Source: Bacteroidota bacterium (GTDB lineage: Bacteria > Bacteroidota > Rhodothermia > Rhodothermales > Bin80). From it: a stretch of 64,000 bases of DNA. The stretch spans positions 18,657-82,656 of the forward strand of contig JAPOTE010000069.1 of NCBI GenBank assembly GCA_026709335.1, written 5' to 3'. The notes beneath the pieces are model-generated. The model had not been told where the DNA came from, did no database searches, and saw nothing but the letters and a program-made list of their open reading frames with translations. Of the stretch, positions 28,101-36,412 are shown one piece after another (the first letter of the stretch is position 1; the number at the start of each line of letters is the position of its first letter). Both the position numbers and the translations under genes were made by a program.

Positions 28101-29330
28101 GTGGTTATCAAAACGACGCTCCCTAGCGGTGTCCGAGTTCTCAGTGAAGCCGTTCCTACTGTCAGATCCATTGCAGTAGGAGTATGGATCAACTCTGGAA
28201 GTCGCAATGATCCAGATGACATGGCTGGGATCAGTCATTTTGTTGAGCATGCGGTTTTCAAGGGTACGGCGAAACGCAGGATGCATCAAATTGCCAGCCG
28301 TATGGAGTCGGTTGGAGGCTATCTGAATGCTTTTACATCCAAAGAACATACCTGTTATTTGACACGAGCATTAGATTCGTATCTCCATCGAGGAGTTGAT
28401 TCAATATGCGATCTGGTTGCCTCTCCCATTTTTCCGGAGCGTGAGATTGAGAAAGAGAAGAGTGTGGTACTTGAAGAGATGAAAATGTATGACGATGCTC
28501 CGGAAGAGTACATTGCAGATCGCTTTGAATCCATGATCTACCCATCTCAAGCTATTGGGCGACCGATTATCGGTTATCCCGAAACCGTTTCGGGGATCAG
28601 GCGTGAAGATCTTTTTGAATATGTTTCCACGCAATATACACCAGATCAAATCGTGGTGTCCGCTTCAGGAAATCTTCGTCATAAGACGTTGGTCAAGAGT
28701 GTTGAAAAAGCTTTCAGCGATCTCAGAGCAGTCACAACAAACACGAGGGAAGAAATCAAACCTCCACAGCATGAGGCAACAGAAATATTTCTGACTCGAC
28801 CAATACAGCAGGGGCATCTCATATTGGGGCGCTCTGCTGTATCAATACACTCGAAGCACAGAGCAGTCCTGGAATTATTGAATATAATCTTGGGAGGAGG
28901 CAGTTCAAGTCGACTCAATCAAAGAATCCGAGAACGTTATGGGTTCTGCTATAATATTTATTCATTTCTGAACATGTATTCCGATTGTGGAGATTTCGGA
29001 ATTTATTTGGGCTTGGATCCATCAAAAAGTGATCAGGCGCTTCGGCTGATCTTTCGTGAGTTTGATCGCCTGGCTCAAGTACCAGTGAGCAATCAAGTGC
29101 TCGCTCGTGCAAAAGGTCAGGCCCGTGGTGCAATTGCACTTGGTTTGGAGAGTATGTCTAACCGAATGATTCGTTTGGGGAAGCAGGAATTGTATTTTGG
29201 AAGGGTGATTTCCATAGATGAGACAATTTCAGAATTGAATGCTGTCACGGCCGATGAAATCCAAACATTTGCAGCAGAATTTTTGACACCGGAGGCATTT
29301 TCCAGAATATCACTACTCCCTGCTTCATAA
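28101..29330 (+). CDS. M16-family zinc metallopeptidase
   Basis: Processing-peptidase-like (pitrilysin/MPP) protease. The GTG start at 28101 gives 409 residues. The inverted zinc motif HFVEH appears in GISHFVEHAVFKGT near residue 50, and the downstream Glu ligand is in the EKSVVLEEMKMYDD region. The C-terminal half, with GGGSSSRLNQRIRERYGFCYN, is the typical inactive second domain. It follows pnp by 15 bases, the same association as in many bacteria (MlpA/YmxG-like proteins next to pnp). The substrate is unknown. Confidence 0.92.
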   Translation: MVIKTTLPSGVRVLSEAVPTVRSIAVGVWINSGSRNDPDDMAGISHFVEHAVFKGTAKRRMHQIASRMESVGGYLNAFTSKEHTCYLTRALDSYLHRGVDSICDLVASPIFPEREIEKEKSVVLEEMKMYDDAPEEYIADRFESMIYPSQAIGRPIIGYPETVSGIRREDLFEYVSTQYTPDQIVVSASGNLRHKTLVKSVEKAFSDLRAVTTNTREEIKPPQHEATEIFLTRPIQQGHLILGRSAVSIHSKHRAVLELLNIILGGGSSSRLNQRIRERYGFCYNIYSFLNMYSDCGDFGIYLGLDPSKSDQALRLIFREFDRLAQVPVSNQVLARAKGQARGAIALGLESMSNRMIRLGKQELYFGRVISIDETISELNAVTADEIQTFAAEFLTPEAFSRISLLPAS

Positions 29331-29587
29331 GGGAAATAATCTGTATTCACTCTCCGTGCTACGAGCATGTGGTTTGGGTTTGAGTGCAAGCGTTCCTGTC
29401 GGCTCGTGTTTTTATTTTGAGAAGTTCAACTTGGATTTAACCTCCGTGACTTCTGAAATATCCTTGAGTATAAAACACCAGTCGTTGCTCCGGATCGGTA
29501 TAGCTTGTTTCCCCGATTAAGCATTAAGGGCTTATGTGCGTATACTGATCCTCTGAACTCAAACATAGGATTCCAGCTCGTTCAAGT

Positions 29588-30520
29588 ATGAAAATTCTCG
29601 TTACAGGTGGTGCAGGCTTCATTGGCTCACATGTCACAGATCTTCTGACCAATCAAGGTTATTCTGTTGAAGTCTTGGATGATCTCTCCAGTGGTTTACG
29701 GGAAAATGTGCCGCAGTCGGTAAAACTTCATGTGACCGATATTCAGTCACCGGTCGCAGCTTCACTGATGAAGAAAAACAGATATCAGGTTCTGGTTCAT
29801 CATGCTGCGCAAATGGATGTGCGTCGGAGTGTAGAGGATCCGGCCTTTGATGTTCGCGTCAATATTCTGGGATTGATTAATCTTATGGAGGCAGGAAGGG
29901 AGAATGGGCTACGTAAAGTGATATTTGCTTCGACGGGTGGTGCAATTTATGGGGAGCCGGAGGCTGGACCACAGCCAGAGTCACATATACAACAACCAGT
30001 CTCTCCCTATGGAATCAGTAAGCTGACCTGCGAGAAATTATTACATTTCTACTCTCATGAATATGGAATTCCATACGTTGCCCTAAGATATGGGAACGTA
30101 TACGGTCCCCGTCAGAATTCACACGGAGAGGCAGGAGTCATTGCAATTTTTACAGAGAGACTTTTATCCGGGCAGCCAACCACGATCCATGGTGATGGGC
30201 GCCAGACCCGAGATTATGTTTTTGTTGATGATGTGGCTCGTGCAAACTTTGCTGCACTTAATTTTCATCAAGAATCAACAGCATTCAATATTGGGACTGG
30301 CATTGAAACAGATGTTGTTACGCTTCATCATAGGCTTCAGCAGGCGACGGGGGTCAAAAAGAGTGCAGCACATGGCCCACAGAAGTCTGGCGAGCAGCGG
30401 CGTAGCGTACTTGATTGTACGAAAGCAGCTGAATATTTGGCCTGGAAGCCGAAAGTCAGCCTTGATGAGGGGCTAAGGTGGACAGCGGAATGGTTTATTG
30501 CTCGCAAGAATTCCAGCTAA
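29588..30520 (+). CDS. NAD-dependent epimerase/dehydratase (UDP-glucose 4-epimerase-like)
   Basis: Extended short-chain dehydrogenase acting on nucleotide sugars. The 310-residue protein has the Rossmann motif TGGAGFIGSHV at residues 6-16, the ASTGGAIYGE serine/threonine block, and the catalytic YGISK. RYGNVYGPRQ and RQTRDYVFVDDVA are typical of GalE-like enzymes. The preference for UDP-glucose/galactose over other sugars cannot be settled by eye. scpA starts at the very next base after its stop. Confidence 0.9.
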   Translation: MKILVTGGAGFIGSHVTDLLTNQGYSVEVLDDLSSGLRENVPQSVKLHVTDIQSPVAASLMKKNRYQVLVHHAAQMDVRRSVEDPAFDVRVNILGLINLMEAGRENGLRKVIFASTGGAIYGEPEAGPQPESHIQQPVSPYGISKLTCEKLLHFYSHEYGIPYVALRYGNVYGPRQNSHGEAGVIAIFTERLLSGQPTTIHGDGRQTRDYVFVDDVARANFAALNFHQESTAFNIGTGIETDVVTLHHRLQQATGVKKSAAHGPQKSGEQRRSVLDCTKAAEYLAWKPKVSLDEGLRWTAEWFIARKNSS

Positions 30521-31246
30521 ATGTATAGAGTCGAACTTGAGGATTTTGAGGGGCCACTTGATCTTCTGCTACTTCTCATTAACAGGCGAGAGATAGACAT
30601 TTTTGACATACCGATTGCCCAGATCACCAGCGAATATCTGTCTTATGTAGAGCTTATGGAGTCCATCAACTTGGATGGAGTAGCAGACTATATTTATTTT
30701 GCCGCCTTGTTAATCAGCATTAAAGCCCGAATGCTTCTTCCTAAGCCAAAAATAGATGCCGAGGAGGAAGATCTCGATCCAAGACAGCAACTCGTAGATC
30801 AACTACTTGAATATATCCGCTATAAAGATGTGGCGGAGGCGTTGAATATACAACTGGAAGAACGTTCACAACTCTTTACACGGGGACAAGCCTCCAGGCC
30901 CCCTGAAGCAGATACGCCAGAACAGGAGATTTTGGTAAAAACAACCATATTTGACCTCATCAATGCACTCCGATTTGTTTTGGAAGGAGTTCCGGATGAG
31001 GAAACATATGCAATTTCACGCCAAGAGCACTCCGTAGAGGGGCAATCCGAGTTTTTGCGTAGAGTTTTATTCACTGAAAAACGGGTAAATTTCAGCAATT
31101 TGGTAAGAGGTCAAACCAGAGCCTTCATCGTGGCCACTTTTCTGGCTGTATTAGAGATGGTTTATGCTCAGGAAATTCTTGTTTCCAACATTTATGATGA
31201 CAATACTTTCGTGATTGAGCGAGAGCTAAGCGGCAATGAGTACTGA
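30521..31246 (+). CDS. scpA: Segregation and condensation protein A (kleisin)
   Basis: Kleisin subunit that bridges SMC heads in chromosome condensation. The 241-residue protein begins YRVELEDFEGPLDLLLLLI, the family signature, and has the helical middle RREIDIFDIPIAQITSEYL and LISIKARMLLPK. The winged-helix C-terminal end is at FLAVLEMVYAQEI. Its stop overlaps the scpB start by 11 bases. The smc gene is not in the window. Confidence 0.95.
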   Translation: MYRVELEDFEGPLDLLLLLINRREIDIFDIPIAQITSEYLSYVELMESINLDGVADYIYFAALLISIKARMLLPKPKIDAEEEDLDPRQQLVDQLLEYIRYKDVAEALNIQLEERSQLFTRGQASRPPEADTPEQEILVKTTIFDLINALRFVLEGVPDEETYAISRQEHSVEGQSEFLRRVLFTEKRVNFSNLVRGQTRAFIVATFLAVLEMVYAQEILVSNIYDDNTFVIERELSGNEY

Positions 31247-31955
31247 GAAAAAAATAGGTTTCGACAATAGAGTTTCACTAGCGATGGTTCTTGAGGCTTT
31301 GGCCTTTGCCTCGGAAACTCCCGTAAGTGTTGACCAGGTCTGTAATATATATGCCGAATTGAGTGGAGATGATGCAATCCCAAATGAGAAAGCAGTCGAG
31401 GATGCCCTGGAAACGCTGAACGCTTCCTTTGAGAAAGAGGGCCATGCATTACGAATCCATACCTGGGCTGGTGGTCTTCGAATGGCAACCACCTCGGCGG
31501 TTGCTCCATTTCTTGAAGCCTTTTTTCGACGTGAACGAGCACGGCGTTTAACCCGTCCACTGATGGAAACCCTTGCAATCATTGCTTATAAACAACCATC
31601 AACCAGAGCAGAAATTGATGCGATTCGGGGTGTAGATTCAGGGTATTCGATTCGAAAATTACTCTCACTGAATCTTGTTGCAATTACTGGAAGGGCAGAA
31701 GTTGCCGGCCGTCCAATGTTGTATGCTACCACCAACCGATTTCTCGAGGAATTTGGAATAAAAGATTTGAATGGGTTACCAACTTTGCGCGAGGCGGAAG
31801 AACTACTAGGAGACACAAATTTTGATCAAGAGCGCCTGCGTCTCCTGGTCGCAGATGGAGCGAGCAGTATTGATCAGAAAGTTGCCGATAATTCTCTTGA
31901 TGATACAAAAATTTCTTCGCAACAGGAATTGTTATTAGAATCGAAAGATCAATGA
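31236..31955 (+). CDS. scpB: Segregation and condensation protein B, with a probably replaced 3' end
   Basis: Winged-helix dimer that completes SMC-ScpAB. The 239-residue protein includes LTRPLMETLAIIAYKQPSTRAEIDAIRGVDS, here split as RPLMETLAIIAYKQP and RAEIDAIRGV, which identify ScpB. The last 46 codons (from AAATTTTGATCAAGA at 31817) have a second, divergent copy at 35491-35646 directly before rluB. That second copy is probably the original scpB end, so the present tail looks like it came with the inserted block. Confidence 0.95.
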   Translation: MSTEKKIGFDNRVSLAMVLEALAFASETPVSVDQVCNIYAELSGDDAIPNEKAVEDALETLNASFEKEGHALRIHTWAGGLRMATTSAVAPFLEAFFRRERARRLTRPLMETLAIIAYKQPSTRAEIDAIRGVDSGYSIRKLLSLNLVAITGRAEVAGRPMLYATTNRFLEEFGIKDLNGLPTLREAEELLGDTNFDQERLRLLVADGASSIDQKVADNSLDDTKISSQQELLLESKDQ

Positions 31956-32064
31956 CAAGCTCCGGTTCAAGTAGAGAAAAGTCAGGTATCTGAAGCGAAG
32001 TGACTCAATAAACAATGAGGATGAAGAAATTCAAAGTTCATGTTAACCAAGTTTGTGATTTCAC

Positions 32065-33129
32065 TTACTTTTTAATATTCCATACAACCACTGTTGTGTC
32101 TTTCAACTGATAGATCTTTCCACTCTGATAAGTAGTCACGAAAGGGCCATCTTCTGGGATAGGCATTGAGTACTGGTAATCTCCGGTGGCGATGTCATAT
32201 ACATCGATTGCTCCGTATTTAGATGTATCCGGTGCACCTCGCGGCCGCCTTGAGAATATAAATAATTTATCATCTTCCACTATCAGACGGTCAGCATGAA
32301 AATATCGACCGACCTGACGTTTTGCTGGCATTCCTCCAAGTATGCGCTCCTCTATTTCAGGTTCTTCAAAATCATCGTTATACTCTATGGTTGTTCGGGC
32401 ATATACTAATGAGCCACTTGGGTCGTACTGGAACAGTAATGGGTATCGGGATAGCACATAGATTAGGTTCTCGCCGTATGTGTTTAGATTACCGCTTGTT
32501 CCCAAACCGTCCATGGTTCCAGCATCCACTAGGCTGGAAAAAGGAATCATTTCGTGGGCTGTGCCTTCGAAGCGAGATTCTAGTAACGAAGATTGGTTCG
32601 TGGTCGCATACAGGATATACTCCCGTCCTGTAGTAGTTCGTGTATATCTAAAAGGCTGTGAATTAATCCGAACATCTTTTAGAAAAATTCCATCTATTCC
32701 AAAAATAGAAATCTTGAAACCATAGGTGTCCAATATATAAATCATGGAGTCACCCGCTACGAAAAAATCCACAACCCCTTGTAGTTCACCGGGTCCCTCT
32801 CCACCACCTTCTTCTCCGTAGGTAACCAGATATTCTCCCGAAGGAGAAAATCTCAGAATCTTTTGAATACCAGAATCCAGTATATATATATAACCTTGAT
32901 CGTCTACAACTACCTCTTGCGGATTATGCAGAAACAGGTCATTGGTGATTGGTATTGAGAATGATTTCTCGTAGGAAATCTCGAGAAAATTTCTTTCCGA
33001 TACCCTCTGTTCTACCAGTTTATCAAGATAGAAGCGACCAAAACGAATAGGGGTATTGTCCTTTGACTGACAAGAAGTCAGAAATAATGCACTCAAGATT
33101 ACCCAAGTAAGGGCAGAAATCCAGCGCAT
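32065..33129 (-). CDS. Lipoprotein with six-bladed beta-propeller (NHL-like), copy A
   Basis: A 354-residue envelope protein. A signal peptide ends in a lipobox LFLTSC (Cys near residue 20). The body has propeller-type repeats of the form DDQGYIYILDSGIQKILRFS, DSMIYILDTYGFKISIFG and ENLIYVLSRYPLLFQYD. The GPGEL motif that often closes blade contacts in this Bacteroidota family is present. By eye about half its residues match copy B (33739-34800), so the two are paralogues. It is third in a minus-strand unit: copy B, redoxin, copy A. The ligand and role are unknown. Confidence 0.8.
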   Translation of the reverse strand: MRWISALTWVILSALFLTSCQSKDNTPIRFGRFYLDKLVEQRVSERNFLEISYEKSFSIPITNDLFLHNPQEVVVDDQGYIYILDSGIQKILRFSPSGEYLVTYGEEGGGEGPGELQGVVDFFVAGDSMIYILDTYGFKISIFGIDGIFLKDVRINSQPFRYTRTTTGREYILYATTNQSSLLESRFEGTAHEMIPFSSLVDAGTMDGLGTSGNLNTYGENLIYVLSRYPLLFQYDPSGSLVYARTTIEYNDDFEEPEIEERILGGMPAKRQVGRYFHADRLIVEDDKLFIFSRRPRGAPDTSKYGAIDVYDIATGDYQYSMPIPEDGPFVTTYQSGKIYQLKDTTVVVWNIKK

Positions 33130-33162
33130 GAATCTATCGGTACAGGTTTAGTATCACTTTGC

Positions 33163-33757
33163 TCAAGGAACCGGTTCTATTCGAGTGGCTTGGTCTTTTT
33201 TGCTTGAGAATAAAACCTGTAAGACCTCCTTTTCAATCTCTTCCGGAAGTTGTCCCTCCCAAATGTGTTGTACTATCGCCTGATGATTCATCAACATGAT
33301 TGTGGGTACATAATAGGTTTTAATCTCCTGAAAAGATAGTGCTGTGACTGTATCCACATATATCCCCGCATTTTCAAGTAAATCTTTTTGTAACCGTATT
33401 GAACTACTCGTATCTACGGCAACAATCCACGGGGAGTGTATATCGATCCTGATCTCGTAGTTCAACCAAGTTCTTGTAAAACGGGTGACTTAGTTTGCAG
33501 TAAGGGCAACCTGGAGATAATGCAAACAAAAGCAAACCATCTTTATGGTCGCCTGCAAATGCTTCCAAGTGTAGCAAAGTATCTCCAACACCCAAAGTAC
33601 CGGACATTTGTTCAGGAGTGAGTTGAAGCGATATAAAAGTATAGATTGCAAAACCAAGAACAACGATAAATAGTAGGGCGTGAATGCCTTTTTCTGCAAA
33701 TGCGCTTTTGATGTTGCAGGAATTTTTCCCATTCAGGCTTACCACTTCATCTCCCAT
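33163..33757 (-). pseudogene. Membrane-anchored thioredoxin-like protein, frameshifted
   Basis: Two overlapping minus-strand frames together make one redoxin. Frame 1 (from the ATG at 33757) has an N-terminal membrane helix (ALLFIVVLGFAIYTFISLQL) and a CxxC active site CPYC in LFALSPGCPYCKLSHPFYKN, then stops at 33404. Frame 2 (33465 to 33163) carries the rest of the fold: SPWIVAVDTSS, YYVPTIMLMNHQ with the cis-Pro region, and WEGQLPEEIEKEVL. A single indel between about 33404 and 33475 separates them. It could be a real loss of function, an assembly error or, less likely, recoding. The start overlaps the stop of propeller lipoprotein B by 19 bases. Confidence 0.8.
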
Positions 33758-34800
33758 ACGACTACTGTTGAATCTTGTGTCTGATAGACCTTGCCATTAT
33801 GGACAGTGGTATAGTACCGTCCTTTTTCAGGTAGGGACAGGGAGTATTGATAATCCCCATTTCGTGCATCATATACATCAAAAGCTCCGAATGCTGATGT
33901 ATCAGGAGCCCCTGCCGGATTGACTGCAAGTACAAAAAGTTCGTTATTTTCTATTGAAAGAGGAATGGAATACAAGGATCGACCAACTACTCGTTGGACT
34001 TGCATTTCTCCCAAAATAGTTTCTTCTATCTCGGGTTTTCGGAAATTATCATTATAATCCACTGTTGCCCGGGCATATACAAGTGATCCATCTGGTTCAT
34101 ATTGCAACAATAATGGATAACGGTGCAAGACATATAATAGATTTTCGCCATATGCCTTAATATCACCACTTGTTAGCATATCAGTTTCGTTGCCCACAAG
34201 GTCAGGAAAAGAAATCACTTTGGTAGAACGATTTCCAAATCGAGTTTCTAATAAGGGCAACCTGGGATCACTGTAAGAGAACAGGACATACTCTCGTCCT
34301 GTGGCAGTTTGTTCATACCGCCATGGTTGCGCTCTTTCAGGTTTTTCTTTTTGAAACACGCCATCTATTGAAAAATAAGCAACCTTGTAATCATAAGCGT
34401 CCATGACATACACCATGGAATCCCCCATTACACCGAAAGCACCTATGTGAACAATTTCACCGGGTCCTTGTCCACGACCATCCTCTCCATACGAGGTGAG
34501 GTATTCGCCGGTAGGAGAAAATCTTAAGACCTTACGGGCTCCGTGGTCCATCACGTGTATATATCCATGATCGTCTATAATCGTAACGGTCGGGTCGTAA
34601 AGAAAAACATCGTTTGTGGCTGGAATTGTGAACAGCTTCTCATAGGAAACTTCCGAAAATTGTCTTTCCGAAACAACCTGTTCTACTAATCCATCAAGAT
34701 AGAAAGGGCCATAGGGAGTGCGGATATCTTCTTTTGTGCGACAAGAGGTCAGAAGTAGTGCCATGAAGCTTATCTGAGTAAGAAAGAAAGTCCTGTACAT
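33739..34800 (-). CDS. Lipoprotein with six-bladed beta-propeller (NHL-like), copy B
   Basis: A 353-residue paralogue of copy A. The signal peptide ends in lipobox LLLTSC. Shared blocks include FYLDGLVEQVVSER, VLRFSPTGEYL, GQGPGE and ATGREYVLFSYSD, matching copy A at the same places. It lies first in the unit and overlaps the redoxin start, so translational coupling is likely. A 22-bp perfect palindrome sits about 110 bases upstream. I recognise no enzyme motif; a binding or sensing role is only a guess from the fold. Confidence 0.8.
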   Translation of the reverse strand: MYRTFFLTQISFMALLLTSCRTKEDIRTPYGPFYLDGLVEQVVSERQFSEVSYEKLFTIPATNDVFLYDPTVTIIDDHGYIHVMDHGARKVLRFSPTGEYLTSYGEDGRGQGPGEIVHIGAFGVMGDSMVYVMDAYDYKVAYFSIDGVFQKEKPERAQPWRYEQTATGREYVLFSYSDPRLPLLETRFGNRSTKVISFPDLVGNETDMLTSGDIKAYGENLLYVLHRYPLLLQYEPDGSLVYARATVDYNDNFRKPEIEETILGEMQVQRVVGRSLYSIPLSIENNELFVLAVNPAGAPDTSAFGAFDVYDARNGDYQYSLSLPEKGRYYTTVHNGKVYQTQDSTVVVWEMKW

Positions 34801-34910
34801 CAGCTACGGAACGGCCTGTAATATATCTGTGCAATTGTTCGATTGAAACTAGTTGCTTCACAGATACCCACCACGGTCAATCACACTTTTGCATTTCATT
34901 TTAGCAGATA

Positions 34911-34932
34911 GATTGCTATGGCCATAGCAATC
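34911..34932. promoter_or_regulatory. 22-bp perfect palindrome, candidate operator
   Basis: The half-site GATTGCTATGG is followed at once by its exact reverse complement, with no spacer. It ends about 110 bases upstream of the lipoprotein B start. A dimeric regulator site is the natural reading; no regulator gene is adjacent. Confidence 0.5.
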
Positions 34933-35192
34933 AGCTTGTGCACAATAAAGGTGCAATTATTCGAGCCAAGCGGGTATTTTTAGAAAGCAATGCTCTCTCA
35001 TATAAGAAGCGTCTGGGTTCATATTCTTCATGTATTGCATATTCTCTTCGAATGGGATTGATTGTAGTTACTTGATTCTAGTAGCAATATCCGTGCCAAA
35101 ATTTTATTCGTGCAAAAAATCTATCTACAAGAGATATATCTGAGGGACTATCAGGATACAAATTTATTGCGCGGGAATATATGCCATGACTG

Positions 35193-35257
35193 TTGACAAT
35201 TTTGTCGTCAGCCTACGGCAGGGGAAACTCTTTTCGTTTCCCCCTATAGTTTGTCAA
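35193..35257. other. Nested hairpin array
   Basis: TTGACAA (35193-35199) and TTGTCAA (35251-35257) are inverted copies. Inside lie GCC-TAC-GGC (35211-35219) and a perfect 8-bp stem GGGGAAAC (35221-35228) with GTTTCCCC (35236-35243) around a 7-base loop. GACAA/TTGTC (35195-35206) is an alternative pairing. It could be a structured RNA, a terminator remnant or an element end. Confidence 0.45.
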
Positions 35258-35463
35258 ATCGACGTGTAAGCTGAGTGCAGACTGGCTGGCCTCAATTCTA
35301 TGAGTGAACTTAAAGATCCACATATCAATTAAACAAAGTCAGAAAAGTTCAAATGTTCGTGGCAATAGTAATAAGGGGCACTAATGGCATTGTGATTAAC
35401 TCCAAACAATTACATTCATCGATCCATCTCCAACCTCCTCTCCCATTGTTGAAGCCGTGATCT

Positions 35464-35646
35464 ATGCGCATTTTGTTACAGAAATTCCGAAATTTTGATC
35501 AAGAACGTTTACGCCTCATGATGACAGGTAGGTTGGGTAGCAGTGATCAGAAGGCTATCGATCATTCTCTGGATGACGCAGAAATTTCTTCATGGCTGGA
35601 ATCATTATCAAATTCAGAAGGATATGACGCATCCAGAGCTAAGTAA
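35464..35646 (+). pseudogene. Detached 3' end of scpB
   Basis: From 35491 the frame reads NFDQERLRLM, then SSDQKAIDHSLDDAEISSW, matching the scpB tail (NFDQERLRLL, SSIDQKVADNSLDDTKISS). Both copies begin with the identical 15 bases AAATTTTGATCAAGA (31817 and 35491, 3674 bases apart), and nothing upstream of that point is similar. The copies have since diverged. The TAA at 35646 overlaps the rluB start at 35624, the kind of tight overlap expected for a native scpB-rluB junction. Confidence 0.8.
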
Positions 35647-36412
35647 ACAAAAAGATCAGGTGCTTGAGACGGGGCGGCTCAATCGTTACGTTGCGCGTGC
35701 AGGGGTTTGTTCTCGCAGGAATGCAGACGGACTTATCGAAAGCGGTCAGGTTCGGGTAAATGGAAAGGTAGTCCATGAATACTGGTACAACGTCAAGAAG
35801 GGAGATCAAGTAACCGTGAAAGGAAAGGAAATTTCACCTCGACAGTTTTTGTATATACTGCTGAACAAGCCCATGAATACGATTACTACGGTTAAAGATC
35901 AAAGGGGGCGTAAGACGGTTCTTGATTTGATTGAAATAGATGGAGGAACCAGCGGATTGTTTCCTGTAGGGAGACTTGATCGTAATACTACAGGTGCGCT
36001 GATTCTAACCTCGGATGGCTCCTTGGGGCACCGATTAATGCATCCGAGTTTTCAAGTTCCTAAACAATATCGGGTATGTACAAAAGCTCCGGTCCGGAAG
36101 AATCATCTTGATCAACTTCAGCGTGGTATCATTTTGGAGGATGGTCCTGCAGTATGTGATCGTGCCGTATATGTACAGTCGGAGAATCTATACGAAATTG
36201 GAATTGAGTTGCATGAGGGACGAAATCGTCAGATTCGACGGATGTTAGCCGCACTGGATCACGAGGTTGTTGCTTTGGAGCGAGTGTCGTATGCCGGATT
36301 GACGACACGAAGTTTGCGACGTGGAAAATGGCGTGAACTCACAGAAAAAGAAATACGTAAACTATATCGTATGGTAGGACAATTTAACCAACCACCAAAC
36401 AACCTCAAATGA
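35624..36412 (+). CDS. rluB: 23S rRNA pseudouridine synthase, RluB/RsuA family
   Basis: Converts a uridine in rRNA to pseudouridine. The 262-residue protein starts at the ATG at 35624 behind AGAAGGAT. An S4-like RNA-binding domain ([20 protein letters not shown]) comes first. The catalytic domain follows with [20 protein letters not shown], holding the catalytic Asp, and the [19 protein letters not shown] block diagnostic of the RsuA/RluB group. The usual scpA-scpB-rluB neighbourhood supports RluB. guaB overlaps its stop by four bases. Confidence 0.93.
   Translation: MTHPELSKQKDQVLETGRLNRYVARAGVCSRRNADGLIESGQVRVNGKVVHEYWYNVKKGDQVTVKGKEISPRQFLYILLNKPMNTITTVKDQRGRKTVLDLIEIDGGTSGLFPVGRLDRNTTGALILTSDGSLGHRLMHPSFQVPKQYRVCTKAPVRKNHLDQLQRGIILEDGPAVCDRAVYVQSENLYEIGIELHEGRNRQIRRMLAALDHEVVALERVSYAGLTTRSLRRGKWRELTEKEIRKLYRMVGQFNQPPNNLK

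Larger units (their letters stand above)
34801..35463. other. Non-coding region between lipoprotein B and the scpB remnant
   Basis: About 660 bases with no plausible gene. It holds the palindrome at 34911-34932 and the hairpin array at 35193-35257, described separately. The left part should hold the promoter of the minus-strand lipoprotein unit. Confidence 0.6.
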
